NCBI GenBank assembly: GCA_937868095.1
Contig: CALMLO010000032.1
Span: forward strand, 1 to 64,000
Direction of reading: 5' to 3'
Origin: an uncultured Phycisphaerales bacterium
GTDB lineage: Bacteria; Planctomycetota; Phycisphaerae; Sedimentisphaerales; Anaerohalosphaeraceae
Length of the DNA: 64,000 bases
Shown here: piece by piece, positions 35,856 to 45,313 of the stretch
Layout of the letters: the number at the start of each line of letters is the position of its first letter
Position numbering within the stretch: the first letter of the stretch is position 1
Position numbers and translations under genes: made by a program
Notes under the pieces: model-generated
What the model saw: the letters and a program-made list of their open reading frames with translations, nothing else
Databases searched by the model: none
What the model was told of the DNA's origin: nothing

Positions 35856-36895
35856 GTGAATATCGGGTTCATCTGGATGTTTTTGCCGGTCCGCTGGACC
35901 TGCTTCTGTATCTGGTTCGCAAGGAAGAGCTGGATATCTATGATATTCCCATTGCGCGGATTACCGAGCAGTATCTTGAGTATATTGAGATGCTCAAGGT
36001 GCTCGATATGGATGTGGCGGCGGAGTTCCTTGTGATGGCGGCTACGCTGCTGGAGATTAAATCGGCGATGCTTCTGCCGAAGGCGGAAACGGAGGATGCT
36101 TCGGACGAAAATCCGTCAGACCCTCGGTCTGTGCTGATCGGCCAGCTGCTGGAGTACAAACGTTATAAAGATGCGGCCAATCAGCTGGCGGCGGCGGCGG
36201 AGGAACGGCAGCTCCGCTTTACGCGTCCGGATTCGATTCTTTCATCGCTGGCAAAGAAGGAAGAGCCGGAAATTGATCTGGAGCAGGTGAGCGTGTGGAC
36301 GCTGCTGGAGGCCTTCGGGAGGATTTTGAAGGCGACGGGCCAGGTGAGTTCTTATGAGCGGATTCGCGATGATACGCCGATTGATTTCTATCAGATTGAA
36401 ATTCTTCATCGTTTGCAGACGGAAGGGGCTATGGCGATGGAGTCGATTTTTGAAGGGCGCAAGAACCGGCTGGTTTTGATCGGGCTTTTTCTGGCGCTTC
36501 TGGAGTTGATTCGCAATCGGCTGGTGTGGGCTGAGCAGGCCGAGCCAAACAGTCCGATTTATCTGAAGCCCTTGACCCGTGTTCCTGCTGAAGAAGCGGT
36601 GCGGAAAGCGATTTTGTCGGAGCGGGAGGTGGAAGGCCATTCTTCGCAGGCGCAGAATCAGAGCGACGGGGAGTCTGTACAGCCGCAGGCGGTGATGGAC
36701 CGGCGGCCGACAGAGACGGAAGAGACGGAGGAGATGGAGGAGGATTTATTCGAAACAGACAGACCTTCCGCCAAGCGGGGCGGCATTCCCATTCAGGAGA
36801 TTCACCCTGAGGGGGGCGGTTCTCCCACTTCCCCACTTTCTGGGACAGGCCAGACCGGTTCGGCTGAGGAGGCACCGGAAGACGGGAAGGGGTGA
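35852..36895 (+). CDS. scpA: Segregation and condensation protein A
   Basis: 347 residues with a GTG start. The ScpA (kleisin) domain covers about 1-250. Its N-terminal helix-turn-helix is VHLDVFAGPLDLLLYLVRKE, followed by DIYDIPIARITEQYLEYI and FLVMAATLLEIKSAMLLP. The C-terminal winged-helix part includes TVWTLLEAFGRILKA. About 95 extra residues at the end are acidic, low-complexity and Gly/Pro-rich, longer than usual. ScpA bridges SMC heads and ScpB in chromosome condensation; scpB and smc are not in the window. Confidence 0.93.
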   Translation: MSEYRVHLDVFAGPLDLLLYLVRKEELDIYDIPIARITEQYLEYIEMLKVLDMDVAAEFLVMAATLLEIKSAMLLPKAETEDASDENPSDPRSVLIGQLLEYKRYKDAANQLAAAAEERQLRFTRPDSILSSLAKKEEPEIDLEQVSVWTLLEAFGRILKATGQVSSYERIRDDTPIDFYQIEILHRLQTEGAMAMESIFEGRKNRLVLIGLFLALLELIRNRLVWAEQAEPNSPIYLKPLTRVPAEEAVRKAILSEREVEGHSSQAQNQSDGESVQPQAVMDRRPTETEETEEMEEDLFETDRPSAKRGGIPIQEIHPEGGGSPTSPLSGTGQTGSAEEAPEDGKG

Positions 36896-36988
36896 ATTCC
36901 TGTTTGACAGGTTTTGCGGTCGGGGGTAGAATCGGGCTGTGAAGTGCGAAAACAGGACGGGAAGATTGCTGACGGGAAAGGGCCGTTT

Positions 36989-37315
36989 ATGGCAGGAAAT
37001 GTGATAGAATTAACCGATGCGGAATTTGACTCGACTATTCAGGGGACAGATAAGCCGGTGCTGGTTGATTTCTGGGCGCCGTGGTGCGGGCCTTGCAGGA
37101 TGCTTGCGCCTGTTCTTGAGGAGATTGCCGATGAATATGCCGGCAAGGTCCTGATTTGCAAGGTCGATACCAATCAGGAACGCCAGGCCGCTATTGCCCA
37201 CGGCATTACGGCTATCCCGACCCTGATTTTGTTCAAAGATGGAGAGGTGAAGAAGAAATGGGTTGGGCTGGTGAGTAAAAATACAATTACAGAAGCTCTT
37301 GACGAACTGCTGTAG
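36989..37315 (+). CDS. trxA: Thioredoxin
   Basis: 108 residues, normal thioredoxin length. The redox site is WAPWCGPCRM and the cis-proline region is GITAIPTLILFKDG. It reduces protein disulfides in the cytoplasm. The ATG at 36989 gives MAGNVIELTD; the longer open frame upstream is not family-like. A strong terminator follows, ending the trpS-scpA-trxA stretch. Confidence 0.96.
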   Translation: MAGNVIELTDAEFDSTIQGTDKPVLVDFWAPWCGPCRMLAPVLEEIADEYAGKVLICKVDTNQERQAAIAHGITAIPTLILFKDGEVKKKWVGLVSKNTITEALDELL

Positions 37316-37341
37316 TTCTTATGAGGTGTTCAGGACAATTG

Positions 37342-37372
37342 ACGGGATACGGCGGGTATCCCGTTTTTTTTT
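37342..37372 (+). terminator. Rho-independent terminator after trxA
   Basis: Arms ACGGGATAC and GTATCCCGT with a 5-base loop and a run of T. Confidence 0.9.
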
Positions 37373-37392
37373 GGCGGATGAAGACAGAAATC

Positions 37393-37421
37393 TTGACGTC
37401 TCCGTGGTGTTTTCTTAGGAT
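37393..37421 (+). promoter_or_regulatory. Promoter of the rml operon
   Basis: TTGACG and TAGGAT separated by 17 bp, about 27 bp upstream of the rmlA start. Confidence 0.55.
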
Positions 37422-37447
37422 TTGGTTTACGGATTAAGGAAGCAACG

Positions 37448-38329
37448 ATGGCACGCAAAGGCATTCTGTTAGCGGGGGGAAGCGGCAGCCGGCTCTATCC
37501 GATTACGCAAGCCGTCAGCAAGCAATTGCTTGCGATTTATGACAAGCCGATGATTTATTATCCGCTTTCGGTTCTGATGCTGGCCGGCATTCGGGAAATT
37601 CTGGTGATTTCGACTCCGGCGGATTTGCCGCTGTTTGAGCGTTTGCTCGGCAATGGTCGGCAGTGGGGTCTTCAGATTGAGTACGCCTGTCAGCCGAAGC
37701 CGGAAGGAATAGCGCAGGCCTTTCTGATTGGCCGGGATTTTCTGAGGGGCCAGCCGGCTTGTCTGATTCTCGGCGACAATATTTTTTACGGGCACGGCCT
37801 GACGCAGGTGCTTGCTGAGGCCGGCGCGCAGGAAGAAGGAGCGGTGATTTTCGGCTATTGGGTACGTGAGCCCGAGCGGTACGGAGTGATTGAGTTTGAT
37901 CGGAAAGGGCGTGTGCTCAGTCTGGAAGAAAAGCCCAGACATCCTAAATCCCATTATGCGGCGGTGGGGCTTTATTTTTATGATTCTCAGGTGGTTGAAT
38001 TGGCTTGCCGAGTTCGTCCGTCGGCGCGGGGGGAATTGGAAATTACAGATTTGAATAATCTTTATCTGAAGAAAAACCGGCTTTGCGTGAAACTGCTTGG
38101 GCGAGGGCTGGCGTGGCTGGATACAGGAACGATGGATGCGATGATTCAGGCGTCTTTGTTTGTGCAGACGGTTCAGCAGCGGCAGGGGCTGATGATTTGC
38201 TGTCCGGAAGAAATTGCGTATCGGCAGGGGTGGATTGATGCTGAACAGGTCCTGCGGCTGGCGGCGACGCTGCAGAAGAATCACTACGGCGACTACCTGA
38301 AGCAAATGATTGAGGAAGCGAGGCGATGA
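37448..38329 (+). CDS. rmlA: Glucose-1-phosphate thymidylyltransferase
   Basis: 293 residues, standard RmlA length. The nucleotide-binding loop is [21 protein letters not shown], with [17 protein letters not shown] and [11 protein letters not shown] as family motifs, and [13 protein letters not shown] near the C terminus. It makes dTDP-glucose from glucose 1-phosphate and dTTP, the first step to dTDP-L-rhamnose. AGGAAG precedes the ATG. It overlaps rmlC by 4 bp. Confidence 0.96.
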   Translation: MARKGILLAGGSGSRLYPITQAVSKQLLAIYDKPMIYYPLSVLMLAGIREILVISTPADLPLFERLLGNGRQWGLQIEYACQPKPEGIAQAFLIGRDFLRGQPACLILGDNIFYGHGLTQVLAEAGAQEEGAVIFGYWVREPERYGVIEFDRKGRVLSLEEKPRHPKSHYAAVGLYFYDSQVVELACRVRPSARGELEITDLNNLYLKKNRLCVKLLGRGLAWLDTGTMDAMIQASLFVQTVQQRQGLMICCPEEIAYRQGWIDAEQVLRLAATLQKNHYGDYLKQMIEEARR

Positions 38330-38889
38330 AGGTTCAGCCGATGCCGATTCGCGATGTTCTTTTGATTGAGCCGACTGTGTCCGGCGACAGCCGGGGGTGG
38401 TTTCTGGAGAGCTGGCAGCAGAAGCGTTATGAAGAAATCGGGCTGCCTGCTTTTGTTCAGGACAATGTGTCGTTTTCTCAGCAGGGCGTTCTTCGGGGGC
38501 TTCACTATCAGTATCCTCACGGGCAGGGGAAACTTGTTCAGGTTCTTGAGGGGAGGGTGTATGATGCGGCGGTAGATATCCGGCGGGGTTCGCCGACGTT
38601 CGGTCATTATACGGCTGCGGAACTTTCTTCGGAGAATCACCATCAGCTGTATATTCCGCCTGGGTTTGCTCATGGGTTTTGTGTGCTGAGTCCGACGGCT
38701 TTGTTTGCTTATAAGTGCACGGACTTTTATCATCCGGAGTGTGAAGGGGGCGTTTGCTGGAATGATTCGGATATCGGGATTGTCTGGCCTGTGAAGGAGC
38801 CGATTCTTTCTGCCAAAGACAAGCGGTGGTGTCCGCTTCGGGAGATTCCTGTTTGCCGTTTGCCGGTTTATGAAGGAGCTGTGCCGTGA
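38326..38889 (+). CDS. rmlC: dTDP-4-dehydrorhamnose 3,5-epimerase
   Basis: 187 residues, a cupin-fold epimerase. Catalytic His is in [15 protein letters not shown] and the lower lid is [30 protein letters not shown]-like sequence reads [16 protein letters not shown] here. It epimerises C3 and C5 of dTDP-4-keto-6-deoxyglucose. ATGA overlaps couple it to rmlA upstream and rmlD downstream. Confidence 0.96.
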   Translation: MKVQPMPIRDVLLIEPTVSGDSRGWFLESWQQKRYEEIGLPAFVQDNVSFSQQGVLRGLHYQYPHGQGKLVQVLEGRVYDAAVDIRRGSPTFGHYTAAELSSENHHQLYIPPGFAHGFCVLSPTALFAYKCTDFYHPECEGGVCWNDSDIGIVWPVKEPILSAKDKRWCPLREIPVCRLPVYEGAVP

Positions 38890-39737
38890 GGGGCAGGGGG
38901 CCGGTTGCGATTTTGGGGGCGCGAGGAATGCTGGGGACGGATGTGACGGCGCTGCTCCGTCGGCGGAATTTGGAGGTTCGGGCGTATGATTTGCCGGAGT
39001 TGGATATTCGCAGGGAGGAGGATTTACGAAGGGCGATAAGCGGCTGTTCGGTTGTGATTAACTGCGCTGCCTATACGAATGTCGAAGGGGCTGAAAAGGA
39101 GGAAGAAGCGGCGATGGAAATCAACGGGCGTGCGGCGGGGCTGGTGGGGCGGGCTGCCGCGGAGGCGGGGGCTTCGGTTATCCACATCAGTACGGATTTT
39201 GTTTTTGACGGTATGCTTGAGCGTCCCTATGCGGAGACGGATTTGCCCCATCCGATTAGTGCCTATGGGCGGAGTAAATTGGAGGGGGAAAAGGAGTTGG
39301 CCTTGTCGGGCTGCCGATATTGTATTGTGCGGGTGGAATGGACGTACGGGCGAGCGGGGATTCATTTTCCGGGGAAGATTCTTGCGGCCGCCCGGTCTGG
39401 TCGAGTGCTTCGGGTTGTGGAGGATCAGGTGGGTTCGCCGACAGCCACGACGGAGATTGCGGAGGTACTTGCTGATTTGCTGGAACTGCCGAAGTTTCCG
39501 GAGGGGATTTTTCATGCGGCGGCGGCGGGTTATACCTCGCGTTATGAGATGGCCTGCTTTGTCTGCGAAGTGAAGGGGTTGCGGGTTCCGATAGAGCCGT
39601 GCAGGAGCGAAGGATTTCCTTCGGCGGCGAAAAGACCTCTCAATAGTCGGTTTGATTGCCGCAAACTTGAATCTTTACTGGGACGGGCGATGAGACCGTG
39701 GCAGGAACCGTTGAAGGACTTTCTGGAGCAATTATGA
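38886..39737 (+). CDS. rmlD: dTDP-4-dehydrorhamnose reductase
   Basis: 283 residues with a GTG start overlapping rmlC. It is an extended SDR with GARGMLGTDV as the nucleotide motif, NCAAYTNVEGAEKEEE, STDFVFDG and a YGRSKLEGE (Y-x3-K) catalytic segment. It reduces dTDP-4-keto-rhamnose to dTDP-L-rhamnose with NAD(P)H. It overlaps rmlB by 4 bp (ATGA). Confidence 0.95.
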   Translation: MRGRGPVAILGARGMLGTDVTALLRRRNLEVRAYDLPELDIRREEDLRRAISGCSVVINCAAYTNVEGAEKEEEAAMEINGRAAGLVGRAAAEAGASVIHISTDFVFDGMLERPYAETDLPHPISAYGRSKLEGEKELALSGCRYCIVRVEWTYGRAGIHFPGKILAAARSGRVLRVVEDQVGSPTATTEIAEVLADLLELPKFPEGIFHAAAAGYTSRYEMACFVCEVKGLRVPIEPCRSEGFPSAAKRPLNSRFDCRKLESLLGRAMRPWQEPLKDFLEQL

Positions 39738-40747
39738 GGACAATTCTGGTTACGGGCGGCGCTGGTTTCATCGGCAGTAATTTTGTCCGGATGGTGCTGG
39801 AGGAACATCCGGATGTGCGGGTCGTGAATCTGGACAAGTTGACCTATGCGGGCAATCTGGAGAATCTGGGGGAGTACAAGGACCATCCCAACCATGTATT
39901 TGTGAAGGGGGATATTTGCGATGCGGCTCTTGTTGAGGAATTGGTAGGGAAATATGGAATTGATGCTATTATCAATTTTGCTGCCGAAAGTCATGTGGAC
40001 CGCTCGCTCGAAGAGCCCGGGATTTTTCTGGAGACCAATGTCAAGGGGACGCTTGCGCTGCTTAAGATTGCGCTTGAGAAAAAACTGGAGCGTTTTATCC
40101 AGATTTCTACGGATGAAGTATACGGTTCTTTAGGGCCGGAAGGCAAATTTACGGAAAGTTCGCCGCTTCGTCCCAATTCGCCTTATTCGGCCAGCAAGGC
40201 GGCGGCGGATATGCTGGTTCAGAGTTTTGGGCACAGTTGGGGGCTTCGATACAATATTACGCGGTGTTCGAATAATTACGGGCCGTATCAGTTTCCGGAA
40301 AAGATGATTCCGCTGATGATTCACAATGCCCTTGAGGATAAGCCGCTGCCGGTTTATGGAGATGGTCTGCATGTTCGGGACTGGCTTTATGTGTATGATC
40401 ATTGTACGGCGGTGTGGAAGGTTCTGACGGAGGCCAAGCCCGGGACTGTCTATAATATCGGGGGCAATTATGAAAAGAAGAATATTGATGTAGTTCGTCT
40501 GATTTTGCGTACTCTCGGCAAGCCCGAATCGCTGATTACGTTTGTCAAGGACCGTCCGGGTCATGATCGGCGGTATGCGATTGATTCCTCCCGGATTATG
40601 TCGGAGTTGAAGTGGAGGCCGTCTGTCTCGTTTGAAGAGGGGCTTTCGCGTACGATTCGGTGGTATCTTGACCATTCGGAGTGGCTCCGTCATGTTGTAT
40701 CGGGTCAATATCAGGAGTATTATAAGCGGATGTACTCCAACCGTTGA
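39734..40747 (+). CDS. rmlB: dTDP-glucose 4,6-dehydratase
   Basis: 337 residues. The NAD motif is GGAGFIGSNFVR; STDEVYGSLG, YSASKAAADMLV (Y-x3-K) and TRCSNNYGPYQFPEK are the RmlB hallmarks. It converts dTDP-glucose to dTDP-4-keto-6-deoxyglucose. The start at 39734 is chosen from the ATGA overlap with rmlD; a longer frame begins inside rmlD. The gene order A-C-D-B gives a complete dTDP-rhamnose pathway, and the following transferases probably use the product. Confidence 0.97.
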   Translation: MRTILVTGGAGFIGSNFVRMVLEEHPDVRVVNLDKLTYAGNLENLGEYKDHPNHVFVKGDICDAALVEELVGKYGIDAIINFAAESHVDRSLEEPGIFLETNVKGTLALLKIALEKKLERFIQISTDEVYGSLGPEGKFTESSPLRPNSPYSASKAAADMLVQSFGHSWGLRYNITRCSNNYGPYQFPEKMIPLMIHNALEDKPLPVYGDGLHVRDWLYVYDHCTAVWKVLTEAKPGTVYNIGGNYEKKNIDVVRLILRTLGKPESLITFVKDRPGHDRRYAIDSSRIMSELKWRPSVSFEEGLSRTIRWYLDHSEWLRHVVSGQYQEYYKRMYSNR

Positions 40748-40762
40748 GTGGGGTAATCGTGC

Positions 40763-40791
40763 TTGACCTTGTTTTTCACCTGTGTTAACCT
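40763..40791 (+). promoter_or_regulatory. Possible promoter before the ABC exporter gene
   Basis: TTGACC and TAACCT separated by 17 bp, 30 bp upstream of the start. A moderate match, so read-through from rmlB is equally possible. Confidence 0.4.
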
Positions 40792-40820
40792 GCCGATTTT
40801 GTATCCATTGGAGAAAATGA

Positions 40821-42992
40821 ATGAGCAAGACAAAGGGACTGTCTGCTTTTTGGCGTATCTGGGAATATGTCTGGCCGCAGTGGCCTCAGCTGGTGAAGCT
40901 GATTTTCTGGTCAGTGGTGATTGCGCTGATGGTTTCCGTCAGTTTTGCGACGGTTATCCCTCTTCTGAAGGTGATGATGAGCGAGGAGGGGCTTCATGGA
41001 TGGGTGGACCGGAAGATTTGCAACTGGCGGTACGGGATGGATTTTTATCTGCCGGACCGGACGGATTTTCTGGAGGAAGAGGGGCATTCGCTGCTGTATT
41101 ATCTGCTGATTACTCGCGTTCATTCCGGCTCGTGGGCTGAGAAAAACGGCCTTCATCTTCAGGACCGGATTGTGGGGGTGAGCCCTTATCTTGTGGAGGA
41201 AGGGCAGCGTGTTTATTCGGGGAAACTGCTGGAGGCACTTGCGACGTGTCCGCCGGAGGAGCCGCTTACGATTCAGGTTCTTTCATCGGCGGCTTCTGTT
41301 CCGACGGTGAAGCGTGTGGAGGTGATTGCGCCGGAGAAGCCGTTTTTTGCCGATTGGGCACAGTGGCCTGTGAGTTTTCTGCCGCGTGAGGAAACCAAAG
41401 AAACCAAATTGCAGGCCATTGTTTTGATTATTGTCGGGATGGCGGTGATTACGATTCTTCGGTGTATGGCGCGGTTTTATCAGCAGTATTTGGGTGAACG
41501 GATTGTGCTGGTGGCCAATACGCGGCTGCGTGAGAGGGTTTTTGCCCATGCGATGTATATGCCGGTAGGGTTTTTTTCCAGCCGGGGGACCAGCGATACC
41601 ACCAGCCGGATTTTTAATGATGTTTCGCAAAGCTGCCGGGGCATTAAGGTTTTGCTTGGGAAGACACTTCGTGAGCCGCTGACGGCGGCGGCGTGCATTG
41701 TGGGTGCTTTTTGGCTTAACTGGAAACTGACGGCTATTTTTCTGATGGCGGCGCCGCTGGTTTTGTGGCTGTTTGCGGCGCTGGGGCGAAAGATTAAGAA
41801 GGCGACTAAAAAAACTTTGGTTATTTCTGCACAGCTGCTGGGACGGATTCAGGAGGCGATGCGCGGGGTGCGGGTTGTGAAGGTGTATAACCGGCAGGAG
41901 TATGAGGTTGAGCTTTATGAAAGGACCAATCAGTCGCTTCTCAAGCAGCTGCTTCGGATTGCGCAGGTTGAGGCGATGACCAACCCGCTGCTGGATGTGC
42001 TGGGGATGATTGCGGGCTCGGCGGCGCTTCTGGTGGGGGCGGCGTGGGTTATTAAGCAGTATGAGGGGATGCAGCCGACGACATTTTTCGGACTGCTGAT
42101 TTTTCTGGGGACGGCAGCGGAGTCTATCCGGAAGGTAAGCGATGTCTGGAATGAGGTGCAGCGGGCGAATGCGGCGGCGGAGCGTGTTTTTGCCGTGCTG
42201 GATGAGCCGCTGGAACGGGAAGAGCCGGATGCGGTGGAATTGGGACCAATGCGGGAGAAGATGGTTTTTGAGGATGTGGTCTTTACCTATCCGGGTTCGT
42301 CGGTGCCGGCGCTGAACGGGATCGGTCTGGAGGTGCCTGCCGGCCAGACAGTGGCTATCGTGGGGCCTAACGGGTCGGGCAAATCGACGCTGGTTAATCT
42401 GATAGCCCGCTTTTACGATCCGGACAGCGGGCGGATTCTGATTGACGGCTGCGATATCCGCAAAGCGACACTGCGAAGTCTTCGGGGGCAGATTGGTCTT
42501 GTGACGCAGGATATTGTGACCTTTCGGGATACGATTGCCAACAATATCGGGTATGGGAAGATCGGCGCTTCGCGGGAGGAGATAATCGCGGCCGCCCGCA
42601 AGGCCTATGCGCATGAGTTTATTGAGCAGCTGCCGGAGGGGTATGATACGATGATCGGCGAGCACAGCAGCGGGCTGAGCGGGGGACAGCTGCAGCGGAT
42701 TGCGATTGCGCGGGCGATTCTGAAGGATCCGGCGATTTTGATTTTTGATGAGGCGATGAGCCAGATTGATGCGGACAGCGAGGCCAAGATTCATGCGGCT
42801 CTGGAGGGGCTGATGAAGGGGCGGACGTGTTTTCTGATTGCTCACCGGTTCAGTACGATCATCTCGGCGGACCGGATTGTGGTTCTGGAGGGGGGCCGTA
42901 TTGTGGGGCAGGGCACCCATCAGCAACTGGTTGGGAGCTGTCAGACGTATAGGAATCTGTATGAGACTCAGCTGATTGTACCGCAGCGATGA
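40821..42992 (+). CDS. MsbA-like ABC exporter with a PDZ-like periplasmic insertion
   Basis: 723 residues, a fused permease and ATPase. TM1 is at about 27-50 and TM2 at about 197-214. Between them lies about 145 residues instead of a short loop. Positions about 95-165 of the insert resemble a PDZ domain (VHSGSWAEKNGLHLQDRIVG, then LLEALATCPPEEPLTIQVL). The ATPase has Walker A GPNGSGKST, Q-loop LVTQD, signature LSGGQLQR, Walker B ILIFDEAMSQ and H-loop IAHRFS. The family flips lipids or lipid-linked glycans. In this cluster it may export the lipid-linked product of the transferases (inference). TTGGAGA precedes the ATG. The stop overlaps the start of the broken transferase gene. Confidence 0.9.
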   Translation: MSKTKGLSAFWRIWEYVWPQWPQLVKLIFWSVVIALMVSVSFATVIPLLKVMMSEEGLHGWVDRKICNWRYGMDFYLPDRTDFLEEEGHSLLYYLLITRVHSGSWAEKNGLHLQDRIVGVSPYLVEEGQRVYSGKLLEALATCPPEEPLTIQVLSSAASVPTVKRVEVIAPEKPFFADWAQWPVSFLPREETKETKLQAIVLIIVGMAVITILRCMARFYQQYLGERIVLVANTRLRERVFAHAMYMPVGFFSSRGTSDTTSRIFNDVSQSCRGIKVLLGKTLREPLTAAACIVGAFWLNWKLTAIFLMAAPLVLWLFAALGRKIKKATKKTLVISAQLLGRIQEAMRGVRVVKVYNRQEYEVELYERTNQSLLKQLLRIAQVEAMTNPLLDVLGMIAGSAALLVGAAWVIKQYEGMQPTTFFGLLIFLGTAAESIRKVSDVWNEVQRANAAAERVFAVLDEPLEREEPDAVELGPMREKMVFEDVVFTYPGSSVPALNGIGLEVPAGQTVAIVGPNGSGKSTLVNLIARFYDPDSGRILIDGCDIRKATLRSLRGQIGLVTQDIVTFRDTIANNIGYGKIGASREEIIAAARKAYAHEFIEQLPEGYDTMIGEHSSGLSGGQLQRIAIARAILKDPAILIFDEAMSQIDADSEAKIHAALEGLMKGRTCFLIAHRFSTIISADRIVVLEGGRIVGQGTHQQLVGSCQTYRNLYETQLIVPQR

Positions 42993-43355
42993 ACGAGGCG
43001 AAGCCCAACGGCGATGTTACGATTTGCGTGGTCCATTACAGGACACCGGAGCTGGTTTGTCGGGATTGTTTCTCGGAGAGAGATATTGAAAAGGGAAAAT
43101 CTTTCGTTTTTAATGGAGCGGGAAAAGGGACGGTCGGTCGGCAAGAAACTGTATTTTGAACTGGTTGACCGCGGCTGTCAAACGGTCGAATTGCCGGATT
43201 CCGTCCTGGGAAGATATGTGTGGCATCTGGCCCATACGACACGAGTGCTGAATGCGGAGATGTACAACCTGCGGCGCAGGAGCCGAAGGAAGAGAAAAAA
43301 GTGTATCGAAAAAAATCTGGAAAATGCCGCAGGTGCAGTCGATTCTGCGGGATGA
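42989..43355 (+). pseudogene. Broken family 2 glycosyltransferase, N and C ends only
   Basis: An ATG overlapping the exporter stop (ATGA) opens a frame reading DVTICVVHYRTPELV, the first strand of a GT2 enzyme, but it stops near 43156. In another frame, 43014-43355 ends with GKKLYFELVDRGCQTVELP and VLGRYVWHLAHTTRVL, which look like a GT2 C terminus. The middle of a normal GT2 gene, including its DxD region, is missing. This fits an internal deletion plus frameshift. The retained start overlap indicates that the gene was once part of the operon. The family reading is by eye. Confidence 0.6.
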
Positions 43356-43370
43356 TTCATTGGATCAGTA

Positions 43371-44309
43371 ATGACTGCTGTTTTGAGCACCATTGTGTTT
43401 ACGAAAAACCGACCGATGCAGCTGCACGGTTATTTGGAGAGTTTGTTTCGATATTTTCCAAAAGATAAAATTCAGACGCTGATTGTCTGGAAAGAAGAGA
43501 AGTTTCGTGAACAATATCATTCTTTGTTCCGGGAATTTCCGGATTGCAGGGTGATCCGAGAGGGGGATTTTCATACGGATTTGCTGCAAATTCTTCGGGA
43601 GGTACAGACGCCGTATTTACTATTCGGGGTTGATGATGTCGTTTTTTTTGATGGGGTGGATTTGGGGTTGATTGAAAAAGCATTTTTGAGCCAAGCGAAG
43701 GATTTATTTGGCTTTTCGCTTCGGCTGGGTCCGGATATGGCAAAGGAGGAGCTGGAAGCCGGCGCGGCGCAGAAGCAGAGGGTCGATGAGCAGGAATTCT
43801 ACTTATTGGATTGGAGACGAGGCAAAAGTTCCCATACTTGTTATCCTTTTGAGTTGTGCGCTACGGTCTATCCGACAGAGCGGGTGCGGCATCTTGTGGA
43901 GTGCAGGGTAAATCGAAGCAAACTGTGGAGTGTGCTGTTCCGGCCGAACAGCGGGCTGATGAAAAAGGCGGGTGCATTTCTGCCAAGACGAAAGATTTAT
44001 AAGCGATTCGGGTATTTTTTTAATCCGAACACATTTGAATCCTGGGCTTGCCGGTGGTGCAAGCAGCATCCGGATGAAGTGGGACCCCTCCTGGCCTTTC
44101 AGAAGTCCTGTGCGACGGCGATTCAGGTTAATCTGGTTAATACCTCGACGCGGAATGAGTGGGATGATTGTGCAGAACTGACTGTTGAAGCTCTTGCGGA
44201 GAAGTACCGTGCCGGCTGGCGGATTGATATTGAGGCCATCGCCCGGCAGCGGCCGACTCAAACCCATAGCGGCCGGGAGTTCTTCCGTTTGAAAAGGTCC
44301 AATCCATGA
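43371..44309 (+). CDS. Putative glycosyltransferase, GT-A-like
   Basis: 312 residues with no signal or membrane segment. The N terminus STIVFTKNRPMQLHGYLESL resembles a GT-A start, and VQTPYLLFGVDDVVFFDG has an acidic DD pair where a DxD metal site would be expected. The C-terminal half (RFGYFFNPNTFESWA) is unlike the usual GT2 proteins. It lies 15 bp after the broken GT2 gene. I do not recognise a named family; a sugar transferase acting on the surface glycan is the likely role from context. Confidence 0.6.
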   Translation: MTAVLSTIVFTKNRPMQLHGYLESLFRYFPKDKIQTLIVWKEEKFREQYHSLFREFPDCRVIREGDFHTDLLQILREVQTPYLLFGVDDVVFFDGVDLGLIEKAFLSQAKDLFGFSLRLGPDMAKEELEAGAAQKQRVDEQEFYLLDWRRGKSSHTCYPFELCATVYPTERVRHLVECRVNRSKLWSVLFRPNSGLMKKAGAFLPRRKIYKRFGYFFNPNTFESWACRWCKQHPDEVGPLLAFQKSCATAIQVNLVNTSTRNEWDDCAELTVEALAEKYRAGWRIDIEAIARQRPTQTHSGREFFRLKRSNP

Positions 44310-44447
44310 GTTTCCAGTGTCTCAATCTGTGGAGAAAAATCATTGCTGATAGGTTTGTTTTCTAATGATGGAGATGTTTGCAACAGAAAGCAAGAACGAA
44401 GGATATGGTATTTGAACCCGTGATTCAACGAAGACTTTGGTGAGACA

Positions 44448-45290
44448 ATGCCCGTCATAAAAGAGCATTTTAAGATGCGCGCCAAGCATACGTGGTACTC
44501 TAAACTTCAGAGAAAATGGTATAAACTCAGAAGAAGCCAATTTCTGCCGGAACGATGCATTCCGGATTCACAAATCGCCGAATCTGCTGAGAAATCAGGG
44601 CGATTGGTTATCCAGGTGATCTACGGCGGTCTGGGAGATCATTTGGTTTATTCGGCTCTGCCAGAACTGCTGCGGAAACAAAAGCAAATCCGGGTATTCC
44701 TTTCTACCAAATCGATCTTTCGGAATCAGGAAATTTGGGATTTTATCTGGAAACAGAATCCTTATGTGGAATTTACGGATGAATACGGATGGTTTATCAA
44801 TGAGCCCCTTTCGTGGTATTCTGAATGCAGGACCCTTAACGAATATCTTGTTCGGCTTTTCGGGCTTGAGGGGGGTGATGCACCTCGCCTTTATTATTCA
44901 CCCCGCCTGAGAGAAACGCTGCGAGACTGCACAGTAGCGGATCTCTCTTTCGGCCCATCGGGTAAAGCCAACGGGTATTATGAGAAGGAGTTTCAGAAAC
45001 GATGTGTTTCTTATCTTTACCAGATAGGAGATTTTTGTTTTGTGAATTATCCGTATTTTAAGAAGAATCCGTTGCAGCAAAAAGTTGTAAAAGAGTTTTG
45101 TCCCAAGACTGTCGATGTGTGTTCGCTGGAGGATTTGTGTAATGTTCTGGCTTCTGCCGGCAGGCGTTATCTGATGTATTCAGGCAGTGCCTCTTTGGCC
45201 GCCGCCCTTAACCTGCCGAGCACGGTTTTCTGTAACAAACGGGCCTGTGAAAATTTTCAGTATACTGTGAATGAATATCTGGACTTATGA
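44448..45290 (+). CDS. GT9-like heptosyltransferase-fold protein
   Basis: 280 residues. LVIQVIYGGLGDHLVYSALPE is the N-terminal GT9/heptosyltransferase-type nucleotide-sugar loop (GGLGD), after an unusual 50-residue basic N-terminal stretch. The C-terminal part keeps a second Rossmann element (LCNVLASAGRRYLMYSGSAS, then LNLPSTVFCN). It is shorter than classical WaaC/WaaF. It lacks the full donor site I would expect for a heptosyltransferase, so the sugar is unknown. It is more AT-rich than the genes before it. The stop overlaps a possible start of the next gene. Confidence 0.6.
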   Translation: MPVIKEHFKMRAKHTWYSKLQRKWYKLRRSQFLPERCIPDSQIAESAEKSGRLVIQVIYGGLGDHLVYSALPELLRKQKQIRVFLSTKSIFRNQEIWDFIWKQNPYVEFTDEYGWFINEPLSWYSECRTLNEYLVRLFGLEGGDAPRLYYSPRLRETLRDCTVADLSFGPSGKANGYYEKEFQKRCVSYLYQIGDFCFVNYPYFKKNPLQQKVVKEFCPKTVDVCSLEDLCNVLASAGRRYLMYSGSASLAAALNLPSTVFCNKRACENFQYTVNEYLDL

Positions 45291-45313
45291 TTCTCTTTGA
45301 GCAGGAGAAATCT

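Noticed and set aside
44448-44500. Third copy of the GCGC-rich repeat motif
   Set aside because: The short GCATTTTAAGATGCGCGCC match is within a coding region and has no further similarity to the long repeats.
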